Assembly (NCBI GenBank): GCA_963709325.1
Contig: CAVPVV010000001.1
Span: 1,116,001-1,180,000, forward strand
Source of the DNA: VFZN01 sp963709325
GTDB lineage: Bacteria > Acidobacteriota > Vicinamibacteria > Vicinamibacterales > UBA2999
Direction of reading: 5' to 3'
Length of the DNA stretch: 64,000 bases
This document shows, in pieces, positions 7,732-16,520 of the stretch. Position 1 is the stretch's first letter. Each line of letters begins with the position of its first letter. The translations under genes and the position numbers were made by a program. The notes beneath the pieces were generated by a model. It had not been told where the DNA came from, ran no database searches, and saw only the letters and a program-made list of their open reading frames with translations.

Positions 7732-10116
7732 TCACGTCCGGACTGTAAGCAGCAGGAACCCGGCTGCGGCCCCGAAGAGCAGGTTTGGCGCCCACGCCGC
7801 GAGCATCGGACTGATCAGGCCTCCGGCCCCAAACGCCGCAAACACAGAGATCATGGTCCAGTAGACCAGCGCCAGCACGATACCGATGCCGATGCCGTAC
7901 ATCGCGCCGCGACGGCCGGTGGTGACGGCGAACGGCACCGCGATGAACGTCATCACCAGCGTCACGAATGGGAAGGCGATTTTCCGGTGCAGCTCGACCT
8001 CGTGCTCGAGAACGTCGTAGCCGCTGGAACGGAGCTCCTCGATATAGTGATTGAGCTGATCGTAGGTCATCCGCCGCGGTTCCGGGACCTCGGTGACGAA
8101 GTAGTCGGCCGCTTCGAGCTTCATCTGTGTGACCTCGAAGGGAGTGAACGTCGGGACCGCGTTCTTCTTGCCGAACATGCGCGTCCAGCCGCTGTTCATC
8201 TGCCACCGCGAGCCGTCGGCGTCGGCCTGATAAATGGCCCGCTGAGCGTAGACGCGCAGGGACAGCTGGTGGCTCTGCGAATCAAAGTCGAAGACCGAGA
8301 GCCCGTTGAGCTCGAACGTACGCGGATTGTAGAACTGATAGTTGTAGACCTCACCGTCACGGCCGACGATCCATTTGCGGTTCAGCACGTCGAAGGTCTG
8401 GGGCGAGCCGCCGCGAATCAGGTGCTTCAGCTGATCGGCGCGCCGGTTGGCGACCGCCAGGACCCGCTCCTCCATGCCGAACAGCACGGCGCTCGCGACC
8501 AGCGCGAACGCCAGCATCGGCGCCGCGGTCCGGTAGAGGCTGACGCCGCAGGCACGCATGACGATCAGCTCGCTGTTCTTGGTCAGGACGCCGATCGTGA
8601 CCAGCGCCGCCAGCAGCACCGCCAGGGCGATGATGTAGGCCATGAACTGCGGTGTGGACCACCACAGGAACTGCACAATCTGGGTGAACGTCGTCTGACC
8701 CTTGAACCACTTGTCCGACAGGTCGATGAACGTCGAGATGTAGAACAACCCGAGCATCGCGACGATCGTCATCCCGAGGATGCGGAGGTACTGCCTGGTG
8801 ACGTAGACGTCGAGCAGGTTGGGCCGGGGCAGGTCGAACTGCGGAAACCGGATCACGACCACGACCCGGTCGCCGCGCCGCGCCGTGCTGGTGGCAGGTT
8901 CAGGCGTCGCCGTGACAGAGGATGCCGGCCGGCTCGCGTCAGCGGTCTGCCGCGCCACCAGCCTTGTCACCCACTGCGGGATGGCGGGCCGCGGCAGCGA
9001 GATCCGAATCGGCTGGTCGGCATAGCGGGCCCGCCGGATCAGCAGGAACACGCCGGCGATCCCGAGAACGATGTCCGGGAGCCACATCGAGAGCCAGGCG
9101 GGGATGATGTAGCCCTTGGTCATCGCCTGGGCCATGAACATGACGACGTAGTAGATGAAGATGACGCCGATCCCCATGACGAAGCTCGCCAGCTTGCCGT
9201 CCTTGCGGTTGCTGGCGCCGAGGGCGAGGCCGATCAGCGCGAAGACGAAACAGGCGACCGGAATGGAGAACTTCTTGTGAATCTCCATGGTCGGGTTGTG
9301 GGTGGAGACCCCTGAGGCTTCCAGGTCTTTGACGCGCTGGCGGAGCTCGGTGACCGACAGTTCGCGATCGCCGCGGGCCGGACCGGTGCGCGGGAAGACG
9401 CTTTCCGGGTCGAGTGAGACGACCATCTGCTGGAATTTGAGGACCTCGTAGGCCGAGGGATCGTCGAGCTTGGTGGTGTGCCGGGCGCCGTCCTGCAGCA
9501 CCATCTGGATGGTGCGGGCCTGCCGGTCGACCAGCATCCGGCCGGATCGGGCGAGGAAGATGATCGGCTGCGACGGGTTCTTGGTGTCCGCCGCGAGGAC
9601 GTCCTGCCAGCCGCCGGTCTGGGGGATCTCCCGGACGTACAGGACCATGTTCGGGAAGTCCTCGAAGAACACCCGCGGCCGGACTTCACCCTCGGCCCGG
9701 TCGGCGACGATCTGCATCGTCAGCTCGCGGAACGACTGGTTGGCGTCGGGCATGGCCTTGAGCAGCACCCACGATGAGCCGGCCCAGGAGACGGCCGCCA
9801 GGACGACCAGCGGCCGGAGCATCCGGTACGGGCTGACGCCGCAGGCCATCATCACGACCACTTCGCGGTCCGTGGACAGCCGGCCGAACGCGACCAGGAT
9901 GCCGATGAGCAGCGCCATCGGGATGGTCAGCGCCAGGGCCTGCGGGAGCAGCGTCACCATCAGCCTCAGCAGCATCAGCCAGGGCACGCCCTTGGCGATC
10001 ATCTGCTCGGCCAGTTCGATGATGAACGGGATGATGAGAATGAATGTGAAGACGAGCAGCGCTATCGCGAACGGCGGGAGAATTTCCCGAATCACGTAGC
10101 GGTCAAGCGTCTTCAT
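7732..10116 (-). CDS. fused LptF-LptG lipopolysaccharide export permease
   Basis: 794 aa from ATG 10116 (an in-frame GTG lies at 10125). Two complete YjgP/YjgQ domains occur in one chain: residues ~1-370 begin MKTLDRYVIREILPPF, residues ~440-794 begin with LLDVYVTRQYLRILGM. Each half has the expected six helices with a periplasmic beta-jellyroll in the middle, and each keeps the conserved coupling segment (VVMMACGVSPYRM and IVMRACGVSLYRT). LptF and LptG are normally separate ~360 aa proteins that pair with LptB2 to extract LPS from the inner membrane. The linker (~residues 370-440) is Pro/Ala/Thr-rich. LptB and an LptC/A-like protein are encoded at 28.9-31.7 kb. The fusion fixes 1:1 stoichiometry. 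Confidence 0.93.
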   Translation of the reverse strand: MKTLDRYVIREILPPFAIALLVFTFILIIPFIIELAEQMIAKGVPWLMLLRLMVTLLPQALALTIPMALLIGILVAFGRLSTDREVVVMMACGVSPYRMLRPLVVLAAVSWAGSSWVLLKAMPDANQSFRELTMQIVADRAEGEVRPRVFFEDFPNMVLYVREIPQTGGWQDVLAADTKNPSQPIIFLARSGRMLVDRQARTIQMVLQDGARHTTKLDDPSAYEVLKFQQMVVSLDPESVFPRTGPARGDRELSVTELRQRVKDLEASGVSTHNPTMEIHKKFSIPVACFVFALIGLALGASNRKDGKLASFVMGIGVIFIYYVVMFMAQAMTKGYIIPAWLSMWLPDIVLGIAGVFLLIRRARYADQPIRISLPRPAIPQWVTRLVARQTADASRPASSVTATPEPATSTARRGDRVVVVIRFPQFDLPRPNLLDVYVTRQYLRILGMTIVAMLGLFYISTFIDLSDKWFKGQTTFTQIVQFLWWSTPQFMAYIIALAVLLAALVTIGVLTKNSELIVMRACGVSLYRTAAPMLAFALVASAVLFGMEERVLAVANRRADQLKHLIRGGSPQTFDVLNRKWIVGRDGEVYNYQFYNPRTFELNGLSVFDFDSQSHQLSLRVYAQRAIYQADADGSRWQMNSGWTRMFGKKNAVPTFTPFEVTQMKLEAADYFVTEVPEPRRMTYDQLNHYIEELRSSGYDVLEHEVELHRKIAFPFVTLVMTFIAVPFAVTTGRRGAMYGIGIGIVLALVYWTMISVFAAFGAGGLISPMLAAWAPNLLFGAAAGFLLLTVRT

Positions 10117-10125
10117 GCCGTTCAC

Positions 10126-10973
10126 GAACCATTAAATCACGAGGCCGAACCATCCGCCTCGGTTGCCCAAGTTTCATAGGGGATTCACCAGAAGATTGGG
10201 TCGCAATTCATCAACAGCCGGGATCCTTACGCAATATCCAATAGGTCTGATAATAAGTATTATGTAAACTAAACCCACCGGCGGCCCTGGATTCCGTCGC
10301 CAGCCTTCGTCCCCCCGGTGGCCCACCGGAGTGCGTCAGGTTCCGCTTCGATGTCGGGCCGGCGAATCGCTTCCCCTCCTTTGGACTCGTTATGCGGGTC
10401 TCCGCATAAGTATTCGTTGGCCCGCGGACCGGGGTCCTGCGAACGGCGCGTCGCAATCGTCGCCACATGCCGGCAGGGCTTGCTCGCCCGGGAATACTCT
10501 GGAAGTGGGTCCGGGAATCGGAAACCCCGAGCCCAGCCGCGGCTCGGGTTGACCGCTGCTCAGGCCGGGACCGGCGTGCCTGTCTTCCAGATGAGTCTTC
10601 GTCGAAGGCCGGCTGACAACCTGGTTTCCCCGTCGGACCGGTGCGATCTAGGGCTGGGGTTGGCGACCCTGCCGGGGTCATTACATCGCACGATTCAAAC
10701 GCGGTGTCAGAAGTAACGAGTTCTCAGACTCAGGCGTGCTCCAAGTCGGGTTCCACGTCCGACGGATATAGGCGGCTCGCGTGCCCGACCGCCGCGGTTT
10801 GCGGGCGTTGGCTGCCAAGCCGGGCTGTGGGTCGCGCTGTTTGGAGGCTGAGGTCGCGCTGCCAGGCGTGTGCCCGGCCCGGTCCGCGACTCCGGGACGC
10901 CGAACCTCTCTGCCTTGAACCCTCGTGCTTTGAAACGACGTGCTTTGAACGAATGGGATTGAACCCGCGTACT
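10126..10973. other. 848-bp gene-poor region upstream of lptFG and downstream of parB
   Basis: I find no convincing protein gene, tRNA, SRP, tmRNA or RNase P core here. What is visible: an A+T-rich island at ~10225-10272 containing the short inverted repeat TAATA/TATTA, a plausible place for the lptFG promoter; a perfect 7-bp hairpin TATGCGG-GTCT-CCGCATA at 10391-10408; a strong 8-bp hairpin CCCGAGCC/GGCTCGGG at 10526-10548; and a 7-bp-period repeat at 10914-10978. A structured RNA or long leader is possible but unproven. Confidence 0.4.
10391..10408. other. perfect 7-bp hairpin with GTCT loop
   Basis: Arms TATGCGG (10391-10397) and CCGCATA (10402-10408) pair perfectly around a four-base loop. 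There is no T-run on either side, so a simple intrinsic terminator is unlikely. It lies in the long non-coding region upstream of lptFG and could be an operator or part of a structured RNA. Confidence 0.35.
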
Positions 10974-10978
10974 TTACT
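10914..10978. repeat. heptamer-phase repeat array at parB 3' end
   Basis: Units of 7 or 8 bp alternate: CTTGAAC, CCTCGTG, CTTTGAA, ACGACGTG, CTTTGAA, CGAATGG, GATTGAA. The parB stop codon (10974-10976) is at the array edge. It belongs to the window-wide set of 7-bp arrays at gene 3' ends. Confidence 0.5.
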
Positions 10979-11795
10979 GCTGACTGCGGAGGTCCTCGAG
11001 GATGGCCTCGAGTGCGGAGATGATCTCGTCTTTCGACGCGGTTTTCTTGTTGAAGCTGAGGCGCAGATTGAACGCCTTGGTGGGCGGCCGGAAGTTGAAC
11101 ACGAAGGCCTTCGGCCGACCAGGCTTCGGCACCCGCGTCTCCTGGCGGACCTGCTCGCGGGTCACGCCGCCCTGGCTGGCGATCTTCTCGATCAGGGCCA
11201 GCATCTTCTGGGGATCGCCCTGGCGGACGACCTGCAGCAGCACCGATTTGCTGTGGATTCCGGCCAACCGGCACACCTTCCGGACCTCTGGCGGCATGCT
11301 GTTGAGCGACAGTGACTCGGTAATCGACGTCCGCGACTTCCCCAGCCGTTTGGCCAGATCCTCGTGGGTGTAGCCGCAGCGCTGACCCAGGCTGTGGAGC
11401 GCCTCAGATTCTTCGAAGGCGGTCAGATCCTTGCGCTGGATGTTCTCGACCAGGGCCAGTTCCAGCATCTCGGTATCGTCTACGTCGCGGACGACCACCG
11501 GCAGCTCGCTCAGGCCCGATTGCACCGCCGCGTGGTAGCGCCGCTCGCCGGCGACGATCTGGTAGCGGGAGCCCTTCTGGCGAACGACCAGCGGCTCGAT
11601 GATGCCCTTCTCGTTGACCGACGCGATGAGCTCCGACAGGTCGCCCATGGCCTGGCGCGGCTGGTCAGGGTTGGGGTCGACGCTCTCGATCGGCACCATC
11701 CGGCCGACCGGAGCCCCGGAGGGGGCGTTGAGGGTTTCGACGTAGTGCGCGTCGTGGCGCATCCGCAGCGAATCCGGCAGTCCTCGCTTAGGCAC
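10974..11795 (-). CDS. parB: chromosome-partitioning protein ParB
   Basis: 273 aa. The ParB/Spo0J CTPase domain spans residues ~30-125, with GERRYHAA at 83-90 (CTP-binding C-motif) and LVENIQRKDL near 115; the HTH parS-binding domain follows (~130-185, ending in GKSRTSITESLSL). The C-terminal dimerisation region (~235-273) is basic then helical. It binds parS and spreads as a CTP-gated clamp to load ParA/SMC. The start (ATG 11795) lies inside the end of parA, overlapping by 8 bp, so the pair is translationally coupled. I saw no copy of the canonical parS palindrome in the window. Confidence 0.95.
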   Translation of the reverse strand: MPKRGLPDSLRMRHDAHYVETLNAPSGAPVGRMVPIESVDPNPDQPRQAMGDLSELIASVNEKGIIEPLVVRQKGSRYQIVAGERRYHAAVQSGLSELPVVVRDVDDTEMLELALVENIQRKDLTAFEESEALHSLGQRCGYTHEDLAKRLGKSRTSITESLSLNSMPPEVRKVCRLAGIHSKSVLLQVVRQGDPQKMLALIEKIASQGGVTREQVRQETRVPKPGRPKAFVFNFRPPTKAFNLRLSFNKKTASKDEIISALEAILEDLRSQQ

Positions 11796-12543
11796 GGTCG
11801 ATCACCTCCTCGCACAGGCTGTAATACTCGGTGGCGCCGCTCGATTCCGGCGCAAACGTGAAGATCGACTCGCGATACGCCGGACTTTCCTCCAGGCGCA
11901 CGCTCTTACTGATGACGGTGCGGAATACCTTGTCGCCGAAAACCTTGCGGATCTGATCCTGGATGTCCCGGCCGAGTGCCGTGCGCCGGTCGTGCATGGT
12001 GATGACTACCCCGAGAATTTGCAGTTCCGGATTGGGCCGCTGCCGCACCTTCTCGAACGTCTCGAGCAGGTCGTCGGTTCCTTCGAGGGCGAAGTACGAC
12101 GACTGGATCGGGATCAGGAGATGGGTGGACGCGACCAGGGCGTTGACGGTGAGCAGTCCAAGCGCCGGGGGGCAGTCGATGACGACATGCTCGAAACGGT
12201 TCAGGACGAGGGCGAGCTCGTCCTTCAGGCGAAACGGCGCGTCCAACTCACCCACGAGTCGCGATTCCAGCTTCGCGAGGGCGATGCGCGCCGGCGCCAC
12301 GAACAGGTGTGGCAGCGCGCTCGGGACGATCACGTCCTCGAGATGCGTCGCCGGATCGATGAAGACGTCGTAGACGCTCCGCTCGGCGGTGTGGATGTCG
12401 ATGAACGACATGCTGCTGTTGCCCTGCGGGTCGAGGTCGATCAGCAGCGTAGGCTTCCCGCGGAGCGCGAGGGCGGCCGCGAGGTTGATGGCGGTGGTGG
12501 TTTTTCCGACGCCGCCCTTTTGATTGGCAATCGCGAGAATCAT
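11788..12543 (-). CDS. parA: chromosome-partitioning ATPase ParA (Soj)
   Basis: 251 aa from ATG 12543. The open frame goes further up, but MILAIANQKGGVGKTT is the standard family N-terminus. Deviant Walker A KGGVGKTT is at residues 9-16, DLDPQGN at ~37-42, and Walker B VIDCPP at 121-126 (Asp123). No N-terminal HTH is present, so this is a chromosomal (Soj-type) rather than a plasmid P1-type ParA. It forms ATP-dependent DNA-bound dimers that move ParB-parS complexes. The gene is first in parAB; its upstream region holds a palindrome at 12676-12689 that may regulate it. Confidence 0.95.
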   Translation of the reverse strand: MILAIANQKGGVGKTTTAINLAAALALRGKPTLLIDLDPQGNSSMSFIDIHTAERSVYDVFIDPATHLEDVIVPSALPHLFVAPARIALAKLESRLVGELDAPFRLKDELALVLNRFEHVVIDCPPALGLLTVNALVASTHLLIPIQSSYFALEGTDDLLETFEKVRQRPNPELQILGVVITMHDRRTALGRDIQDQIRKVFGDKVFRTVISKSVRLEESPAYRESIFTFAPESSGATEYYSLCEEVIDRA

Positions 12544-12812
12544 CGCGCAGAAACGTGCGGGTTTTACGCATTGTAGGGATGCGTGCCGAGGTGCGTCAAG
12601 CAAGGATGTGTCGGCGGGCGTATTTCCCTCCGACATTCTTGCTAAGTCGCGGATTTACTTAGGGTTGTGCGAATTGTCGGCCGGCCGACGAATTGCGTTG
12701 CGTCAAGCGCGAGGGGTCCAGAGCACGAGGTTAGCGCGGAGACCGGGGTCGCAGCGGGTGGTAGGGACCGGAAGGTTGGTCGAATACATTCAGCGGTGCA
12801 GCTGTGCGCGGT
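12544..12812. other. intergenic region upstream of parA, containing a perfect palindrome
   Basis: Together with the repeat that follows, this separates the DUF151 gene from parA. No coding sequence is supported. It holds a 14-bp perfect palindrome at 12676-12689 with GAATTG-type sequence on both sides, and is expected to contain the parAB promoter, although no clear -35/-10 pair could be assigned. Confidence 0.5.
12676..12689. promoter_or_regulatory. 14-bp perfect palindrome upstream of parA
   Basis: GTCGGCCGGCCGAC reads the same on both strands and is flanked by GAATT (12671-12675) and GAATT (12690-12694) in direct orientation. It lies ~133 bp upstream of the parA start. It could be an operator for a dimeric regulator or the stem of a cruciform. 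No known consensus matches it. It is not a parS site. Confidence 0.4.
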
Positions 12813-12856
12813 CCCTTCCGCCCTGGACCTTGCACCCTCGCCCTGTGCACCCATCA
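12813..12856. repeat. heptamer array (CCCTNNN type) at the 3' end of the DUF151 gene
   Basis: Units CCCTTCCG, CCCTGGA, CCTTGCA, CCCTCGC, CCTGTGCA and CCCATCA follow one another with 7- or 8-bp spacing and reach the stop codon of the gene at 12854. The pattern is the same as other 3'-end arrays in the window but with a different core. Confidence 0.55.
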
Positions 12857-13336
12857 CATCTTGTACTTCCCCATGTCATCAGGGTCGAGCGACTCCAGCC
12901 ATTGCTGCAACCGATCGCTGTCCTGCTTCTCGTTGGTGAAGTCCACGCTCTTGGCGTTGTCGATGACCTTCTCTTCCACCAGGATCGGCGCGCGTGTCCG
13001 GAGAGCCAGCGCGATCGCATCGCTGGGCCGCGCGTCGATGGCAACCGGGCCGGCCGCGGTGCGGAGATGAATCATCGCGTAGAAGGTGTTCTCCTTCAGA
13101 TCGCAGACCACCACCTTCTCCACCACGGCCTGCAGGTCCTGGATGATGTTCCGGAGCAGGTCGTGAGTCATCGGCCGCGGCGTCTGGATGTTCTCGATCT
13201 GCAGCGCGATGGCGTTGGCCTCGAACACGCCAACCCAGATCGGCAGGACCTTCTGCCCCTCCGGGTCGCGCAGAATGATGATGGGCATGTTCGTGATCGG
13301 GTCGACCATCAGCCCCTTGATGTTCATCTCAATCAT
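12854..13336 (-). CDS. DUF151 bifunctional-nuclease family protein
   Basis: 160 aa from ATG 13336 (MIEMNIKGLMVDPITNMP). Family hallmarks: LRDPEGQKVLPIWVG near residue 23, EANAIALQIE, HDLLRNII, and DARPSDAIALALRT near 105. Members in plants and bacteria are described as bifunctional DNases/RNases, and bacterial copies commonly sit beside miaB. The ATG overlaps the miaB stop (ATGA), so it is translationally coupled to miaB. The C-terminus ends in a short acidic/lysine tail adjoining a 7-bp repeat array. The biochemical role in this organism is not known. Confidence 0.85.
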   Translation of the reverse strand: MIEMNIKGLMVDPITNMPIIILRDPEGQKVLPIWVGVFEANAIALQIENIQTPRPMTHDLLRNIIQDLQAVVEKVVVCDLKENTFYAMIHLRTAAGPVAIDARPSDAIALALRTRAPILVEEKVIDNAKSVDFTNEKQDSDRLQQWLESLDPDDMGKYKM

Positions 13337-14673
13337 GGCCGTACCTCTGTCGCCAGTTCGCCCCACACGCTGTTGGGACCCGCTCGCCGGATGGTAACCG
13401 GGAGCAGCCGTCCAACCAACTCCGGCCCGCCAGGAAAGTTGACCACCGTGTTCCCGCTCGTTCGGCCGGATACCTCCGAGTCGCGACGCCGGCTGATGTG
13501 GTCGACCAATACCTCGACGGTTCGACCCACCGACTGCTCGTGCAGCCCCCACTGGATGCGCCGCTGCATCTGCTGCAACTCGACGATCCGACGCGTCTTC
13601 TCCTCCTCCGCGACATCATCCGGCAGCCGCTTCGAGGCGAGCGTGTTAGGCCGCTCCGAATACTTGAACGAGAACATGCTGTGATAGCGAACGGTGTCGG
13701 TCAGCGACAGCGTCTCCTCGAAATCGCGTCGTTGTCTCCCCAGGGAAGCCAACGATCATATCGGTCGATAGCTGCACGTTCGGAATAGCCTCACGAATCT
13801 TCTGCACGATATCCAGATACTGCTCACGCGAGTAGCGGCGCCGCATCTGCTGCAGCACCCGCGACGATCCCGACTGGACCGGCAGGTGCATGTGCTTGCA
13901 GACCTTCGGCAGGTCGCGCACCGCCGCGATCAGCCGATCGCTGGTGTGGCGCGGATGCGGGCTCGCGAACCGGATTCGCTCGACGCCCTCAATCTCGTGG
14001 ACCGCCTCGAGCAGCCTCGGGAAGTCACAGACATGGATCGTCGGGCGCCTGATAGTGATTCACGATTTGTCCGAGCAGCTGCACTTCCCTGCGCCCATCG
14101 GCGGCCGCGAGCTCTGACCTCATCCATAATCTCGGCCTTCGGGCGCATCCGCTCGTGCCCGCGCGTATACGGCACGACGCAGAAACTACAGAAGTCGTTG
14201 CACCCCTCGATGATCGTCACGTAGGCCTTGATTGGATCGCCGCGGCGGGTGATTCCGAGCGGAAATGACGGTTCGTCGTACGGCGTCGTGATGTCGATGG
14301 CCGGGAAGGCGCGATGCTCGCGTTTCTGCTCGATGAGTATCGGCAGCATCTTCAGGCGTTGGGTGCCGGCGATGATGTCGATGATTCCAGGTGAGCGAGC
14401 CAGGAGGGTCTCGCCCTCTTGTTGCGCCACGCAGCCGGTCACCGCCACGATCGGATCGCGGCCGGTCTCGCGGGCCATCTCCCGAATCTCGCCTAACCGC
14501 GTATACAGCTTCTCCTCGGCGCGCTCCCGCACGCTGCACGTGTTGACGACGACGATGTCGGCGTCACGGTCGGAGTCGGCGGGATCGTAGCCGGACTGCT
14601 CGAGGAGTCCAGCCATCCGCTCCGAGTCGTGGACGTTCATCTGGCAGCCGTAGGTCTCGATGAAATACTTCAC
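13333..14673 (-). CDS. miaB: tRNA-2-methylthio-N6-dimethylallyladenosine synthase, three frame breaks
   Basis: Reading across three one-base excesses (near 14112-14119, at GGG 14043-14045, and near 13724-13731) gives ~445 aa, exactly MiaB size. N-terminal MTTase domain has the three cluster cysteines in YGCQMN, NTCSVRE and VTGCVAQQ. The radical-SAM motif CNDFCSFC is intact. The C-terminal TRAM domain (VGRTVEVLVDHISRR) is present. It methylthiolates i6A37 in tRNAs reading UNN codons. It starts at GTG 14673, overlapping the recN stop (GTGA). All three segments remain strongly conserved, so the breaks probably reflect insertion errors in the consensus, not loss of the gene. Confidence 0.85.
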
Positions 14674-16366
14674 TTTCGCTTTCTCTCGCGAGGACTTTCG
14701 CCTTTCGCTTTTGCTCGATTTTCACCTTTCGCCCCTGCGGCGTCGAGTAGTTCCTGCGCGCCGCTGCGCGCCCGTTCCCCGGCGTCTGCGCCGCCCATCA
14801 TCCGCGCGAGCTCGTCGACCCGCTCCGACGGGGCGAGTCTCTGGACGCTGGTGAGGGTCCGCCGGCCCCGGACCTGTTTCTGGATCAGGAAATGGGTTCG
14901 CCCGCTGGCGGCCACCTGCGGCAGGTGCGTGATGCAGAGCACCTGGTGACGCTCGCCAAGGCTGGCGAGCTTCTTCCCCGACCACCGTCGCGACTCGTCC
15001 ACCAATGCCGGCGTCCACCTCGTCGAAGATGAGGGTCTTGCCGGGGGCGCTCTCGGCTGCGCCGGCAGCCAGCGTCTTCAGCGCCAGCATCACCCGCGAA
15101 AGTTCACCGCCTGAAACGATTCGGGCCAGAGGCCGAGGGTCCTCACCGACGTTGGCCGAGAAGAAGAACTCCACTGTGTCGAGGCCGCGGTCGGTCCACT
15201 GCTCTTCGCCAGAGGCGGTGTGCATCCTGAGTTCGAAACGTGCCTTCTCCATCGCCAGATCGGACAGCTCGCGCTCGATGTTCCGGGCCAGCGGAGTCGC
15301 AGCGGCGGTCCGCCGGCTCGAGAGATCTCGTGCGAGGCGTAAGTAGGACGATGACGCCTGGTGCAGGGCCTGCTCCAGGTCGGCGAGGCTCGACGTGCCG
15401 CCGACCAGGGCGGCGTGCTCGGCGGCGAGCGCATCGCGCCGCGCAATCGCGTCGGCCAGCGTTGGTCCATGCTTCCGCTTGAGCCGCTCGAGTAGCGCGA
15501 GGCGGTCCTCCACCTCCTGGAGGCGAGCTGGCGAGGCGTCGATTCCCCCGGCGAAGTCTCGCAGCGTGAAGGCCAGCTCCTCGAGCTGGGCCTTGACCGA
15601 GTCACGGCCCTCGACGAATGGCACGAACCGGCTGTCGAAAGTTGCCAGCTCCCCAACTCTCTTCCACACGTGATCCAGCTGCGCCAAGGCCGCCTGCTCA
15701 TCGTCGTACAGCTCCTGGTAGCTGTCCTGGCAGAGGCGCAGTACGCGATCGGCACTTCGCAGAATCTGACGATCGCCGGCGAGCGACTCGTCCTCGCCAG
15801 CTTCGAGCGCAGCGTTCTCCAACTCGCTGAGCTGGAACTCAACCAGCTCCAGCCGTGCGGCCCGTTCGCGGTCGTCCATGCGAAGGCGATCGATCAGTTC
15901 GCGAACCCTCTGCAGTTGGGCGAATGCCCGAGCTACCTCATCGCGAGTCGAGGTCAGCCCGGCGAATTCGTCGAGCACGAGAAGGTGCTGCGCGGGGTCG
16001 AGCAACTGCTGATGCTCGTGCTGGCCGTGCATCTCGACGAGCCGATTGGCGAGGTCCTTGAGCGCTGCGGCCGTGGCGAGCGCGCCGTTGATGAACGCGC
16101 GGCTCCGGCCCTGCGCGGTGATCTCGCGCCGTACGACAATTTCCGAGCTCGTCGTCGGCGTCGAAGATCGCTTCGACCGTGGCGAGATCCTCGCCGGTGC
16201 GGATGAGGTCCTGAGTAGCCCGGCCGCCGAGCAGCAGCCCGACGGCCTCGACGAGAATCGACTTGCCGGCGCCGGTTTCGCCCGTCAGGACGTTGAACGA
16301 AGGTTCGAATTCGACGGCCACCGATTCGATGACCGCGACATTCCGTATGGCGAGATAGCGGATCAT
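14670..16366 (-). CDS. recN: DNA repair ATPase RecN, two frame breaks
   Basis: About 564 aa after removing one base near 16138-16143 and one from CCCC at 14976-14979; this is normal RecN length. ATG 16366 (MIRYLAIRNVAVIES) is preferred to the ATG at 16378. Walker A GETGAGKS lies near residue 30; long coiled-coil arms fill the middle; the ABC signature SGGELSRVML and Walker B TLIFDEVDAGIGG are near the C-terminus. RecN is an SMC-like cohesin acting at double-strand breaks. The last ~20 residues are Lys/Arg/Glu-rich and are encoded by CTTTCGC-type repeats, an unusual tail. Coupled to miaB by a GTGA overlap. Confidence 0.87.
14673..14732. repeat. CTTTCGC-type repeat encoding the RecN tail
   Basis: CTTTCGC occurs at 14673, 14695, 14702 and 14726, with related units (TTTCTCT, TTTTGCT) between. 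The repeat is inside the recN reading frame and encodes its basic C-terminal tail, ending exactly at the stop codon that overlaps the miaB start. Confidence 0.5.
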
Positions 16367-16520
16367 CAGGGCCCCCATCCCTGGGCGGGATGTGCGGACG
16401 CGGCTGGAAATCCCATCCTATCATGGGTTTGACAGAATTTCCCGCCACGTGTTACGGTTGCTCGGAACCGCGCTTCTTCCCAGCAGCGCACTCCCCAATC
16501 GATTGGATTCGGAGGGCTTG

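Noticed and set aside
10126..10973. Replication origin with parS sites
   Set aside because: No DnaA-box cluster, dnaA, rsmG or parS palindrome was recognised despite parAB next to it.
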